Source of the DNA: Caldilineaceae bacterium
GTDB taxonomy: Bacteria; Chloroflexota; Anaerolineae; Caldilineales; Caldilineaceae
Length of the DNA stretch: 64,000 nucleotides
NCBI GenBank assembly: GCA_022827195.1
Contig: JAJDTL010000022.1
Span: 124,001 to 188,000 of the forward strand
Direction of reading: 5' to 3'
Positions 63,036 through 64,000 of this stretch are shown here, in pieces. Every line of letters begins with the position of its first letter. Position 1 is the first letter of the stretch. Below the pieces are notes generated by a model. The model worked only from the letters and a program-made list of their open reading frames with translations. It did no database searches and was not told the origin of the DNA. The position numbers were made by a program, and so were the translations under genes.

Positions 63036-64000
63036 CTAACTCGCGCTCTCCAATTCGGCATTGATTTCAGCGACCGCCTGCTTCACCGCCTCCTCAGTCG
63101 TTTGTTTGCCAAGAACAGCGGACTCCATGGCTGCATGCATGGCGTTGTTCAAGTATGAGCCGACCTTGAACCCGGCCTGCCCCGGATAGACGACCGTCGC
63201 CGCCTTGTCGGGGAAGCGAGTAAAGCGCGGCCAGCGCGACAGACCGATCGCCGTCACGATTGAGAGTTCGGAGCCCTCCTCCAATTCGTCGTGCCACTTC
63301 CGACTGTTGTAGGCTGGCGTCAGCCCTTCGATGCGGATGTAGCGGCGGGCGACATCCTCGTCCATCATCCAGGCAAAGAGTACATCCAGGGCCGCCTCGG
63401 GTTCCTGGGCCGCTTTGTTTATGCCCATGAAGTTCTGGCCGGCCATGGTGTAGCGCTCACTGAGAACCGGTCCCTTGATGTACAACTGCTCCCAACCCAT
63501 TTCCTCGGTGCGAAGCCATCCGACTCCAATCGGGCCGTAGTGGCTCACCGCTTTCCTACCCTGGTAGGCCCCACCTTCAATGGGGCCGCTGAGAATCTCC
63601 AAGTAACAAAGTTCATCTTTGACCGCCTGTACGGCTTTGTCCATCGCCTCAATCGCCTCGGGCGAGTCCAGAGTACATACGGTCTCATCCCCTTTGCCCC
63701 ACATGCTGTCGTAACGCTGAGCGCCATTGCTGTAGATCCACTCTAGCCAGTTTCGGCTCAGGGCTTGGGCACACCCCCACTGCTCCACGGTTCCGTCTGC
63801 TCTTCTCTTCGTTCCGGCCTCGAGAAATTCGAGCATGTCATCCCAGGTCCACGTGTCGTACTCGGGCTTGTCTACGGTCGGCAGCATATCGGTAATGCCC
63901 AGTTCGTCTGTCATTTCACGGTTGATGTAGAAAGCGTTGCCCACGCCTGGGAACTGTTCGAGACAGAGGATGTCTTCGCCGAAGCCGCTTACGTCTTCGA
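63036..64000 (-). CDS. ABC transporter substrate-binding protein, family 1 (5' end cut by window)
   Basis: The C-terminal 320 codons of a sugar-binding protein run in from the right edge; the signal peptide is outside. Internal segments WTWDDMLEFLEAGTKR, GTVEQWGCAQA, YSNGAQR and the ending AEINAELESAS parallel the binding protein at 5839-7242, so the two importers are related. It heads the operon of MalF, MalG, GH127, IolE-like, hydrolase-like and PhyH genes. Confidence 0.93.
   Translation of the reverse strand, partial: EDVSGFGEDILCLEQFPGVGNAFYINREMTDELGITDMLPTVDKPEYDTWTWDDMLEFLEAGTKRRADGTVEQWGCAQALSRNWLEWIYSNGAQRYDSMWGKGDETVCTLDSPEAIEAMDKAVQAVKDELCYLEILSGPIEGGAYQGRKAVSHYGPIGVGWLRTEEMGWEQLYIKGPVLSERYTMAGQNFMGINKAAQEPEAALDVLFAWMMDEDVARRYIRIEGLTPAYNSRKWHDELEEGSELSIVTAIGLSRWPRFTRFPDKAATVVYPGQAGFKVGSYLNNAMHAAMESAVLGKQTTEEAVKQAVAEINAELESAS

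Overview
This 64 kb window is a GC-rich stretch of bacterial chromosome filled with catabolic operons. No rRNA, tRNA, replication or translation gene was recognised in it. The Tat-type lipoprotein binding proteins with alanine/glutamate-rich linkers, the crowd of phytanoyl-CoA-dioxygenase-like (PhyH) enzymes, and the many carbohydrate ABC importers lacking their own ATPase suggest a Chloroflexota bacterium, perhaps Caldilineales or a relative of sponge-associated lineages. That placement is an inference; there is no marker gene here to test it.

Layout. (1) 1-7242, minus strand: binding protein, NAD epimerase, MalF and MalG permeases, amidohydrolase, IolE-like TIM barrel, PhyH (cut by the window edge). 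(2) 7466-12717, minus: MalG, MalF, binding protein, then a separate opine-dehydrogenase-like gene upstream. (3) 13131-25119, minus: a peptide-type importer (family 5 binding protein, DppB, DppC) followed by two copies of a GHL10-like glycosidase, two PhyH proteins, a cytochrome P450 and another TIM-barrel glycosidase. (4) 25504-26901: class III aminotransferase with its own strong promoter. (5) 27129-39459, minus: binding protein, MalF, MalG, a formylglycine-enzyme-like lipoprotein, then two copies of a small-protein plus PhyH module around a GH116-like glycosidase and an aldo/keto reductase, ending in a TIM barrel and an SDR. (6) 39460-41264: 1.8 kb without a convincing gene but rich in repeats. 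(7) 41265-45682, the only plus-strand operon: two degenerate metallo-beta-lactamase-fold proteins flanking a lactonase, an HpaI-type aldolase and a TIM barrel. (8) 45745-55033, minus: TIM barrel, double-domain epimerase, nitrilase, BNR/sialidase-like protein, DegT aminotransferase, Gfo/Idh/MocA dehydrogenase, a DppC pseudogene, a second HpaI-type aldolase and a PhyH. (9) 55664-64000, minus: partial binding protein, MalF, MalG, GH127, IolE-like TIM barrel, an alpha/beta hydrolase lacking catalytic residues, and a long PhyH.

How it fits together. Each importer is followed by a kit of glycosidases, sugar dehydrogenases or epimerases, TIM-barrel isomerases and PhyH oxygenases, consistent with uptake and stepwise oxidation of varied glycosides or modified sugars. 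Substrates cannot be read from the sequence. Regions 1 and 9 are paralogous operons.

The most unusual items are the twice-repeated small-protein/PhyH module, a GC hairpin after every binding-protein gene, a pair of homologous intergenic elements carrying 9-bp repeats at 11-bp spacing, and several enzymes that have lost expected catalytic residues.
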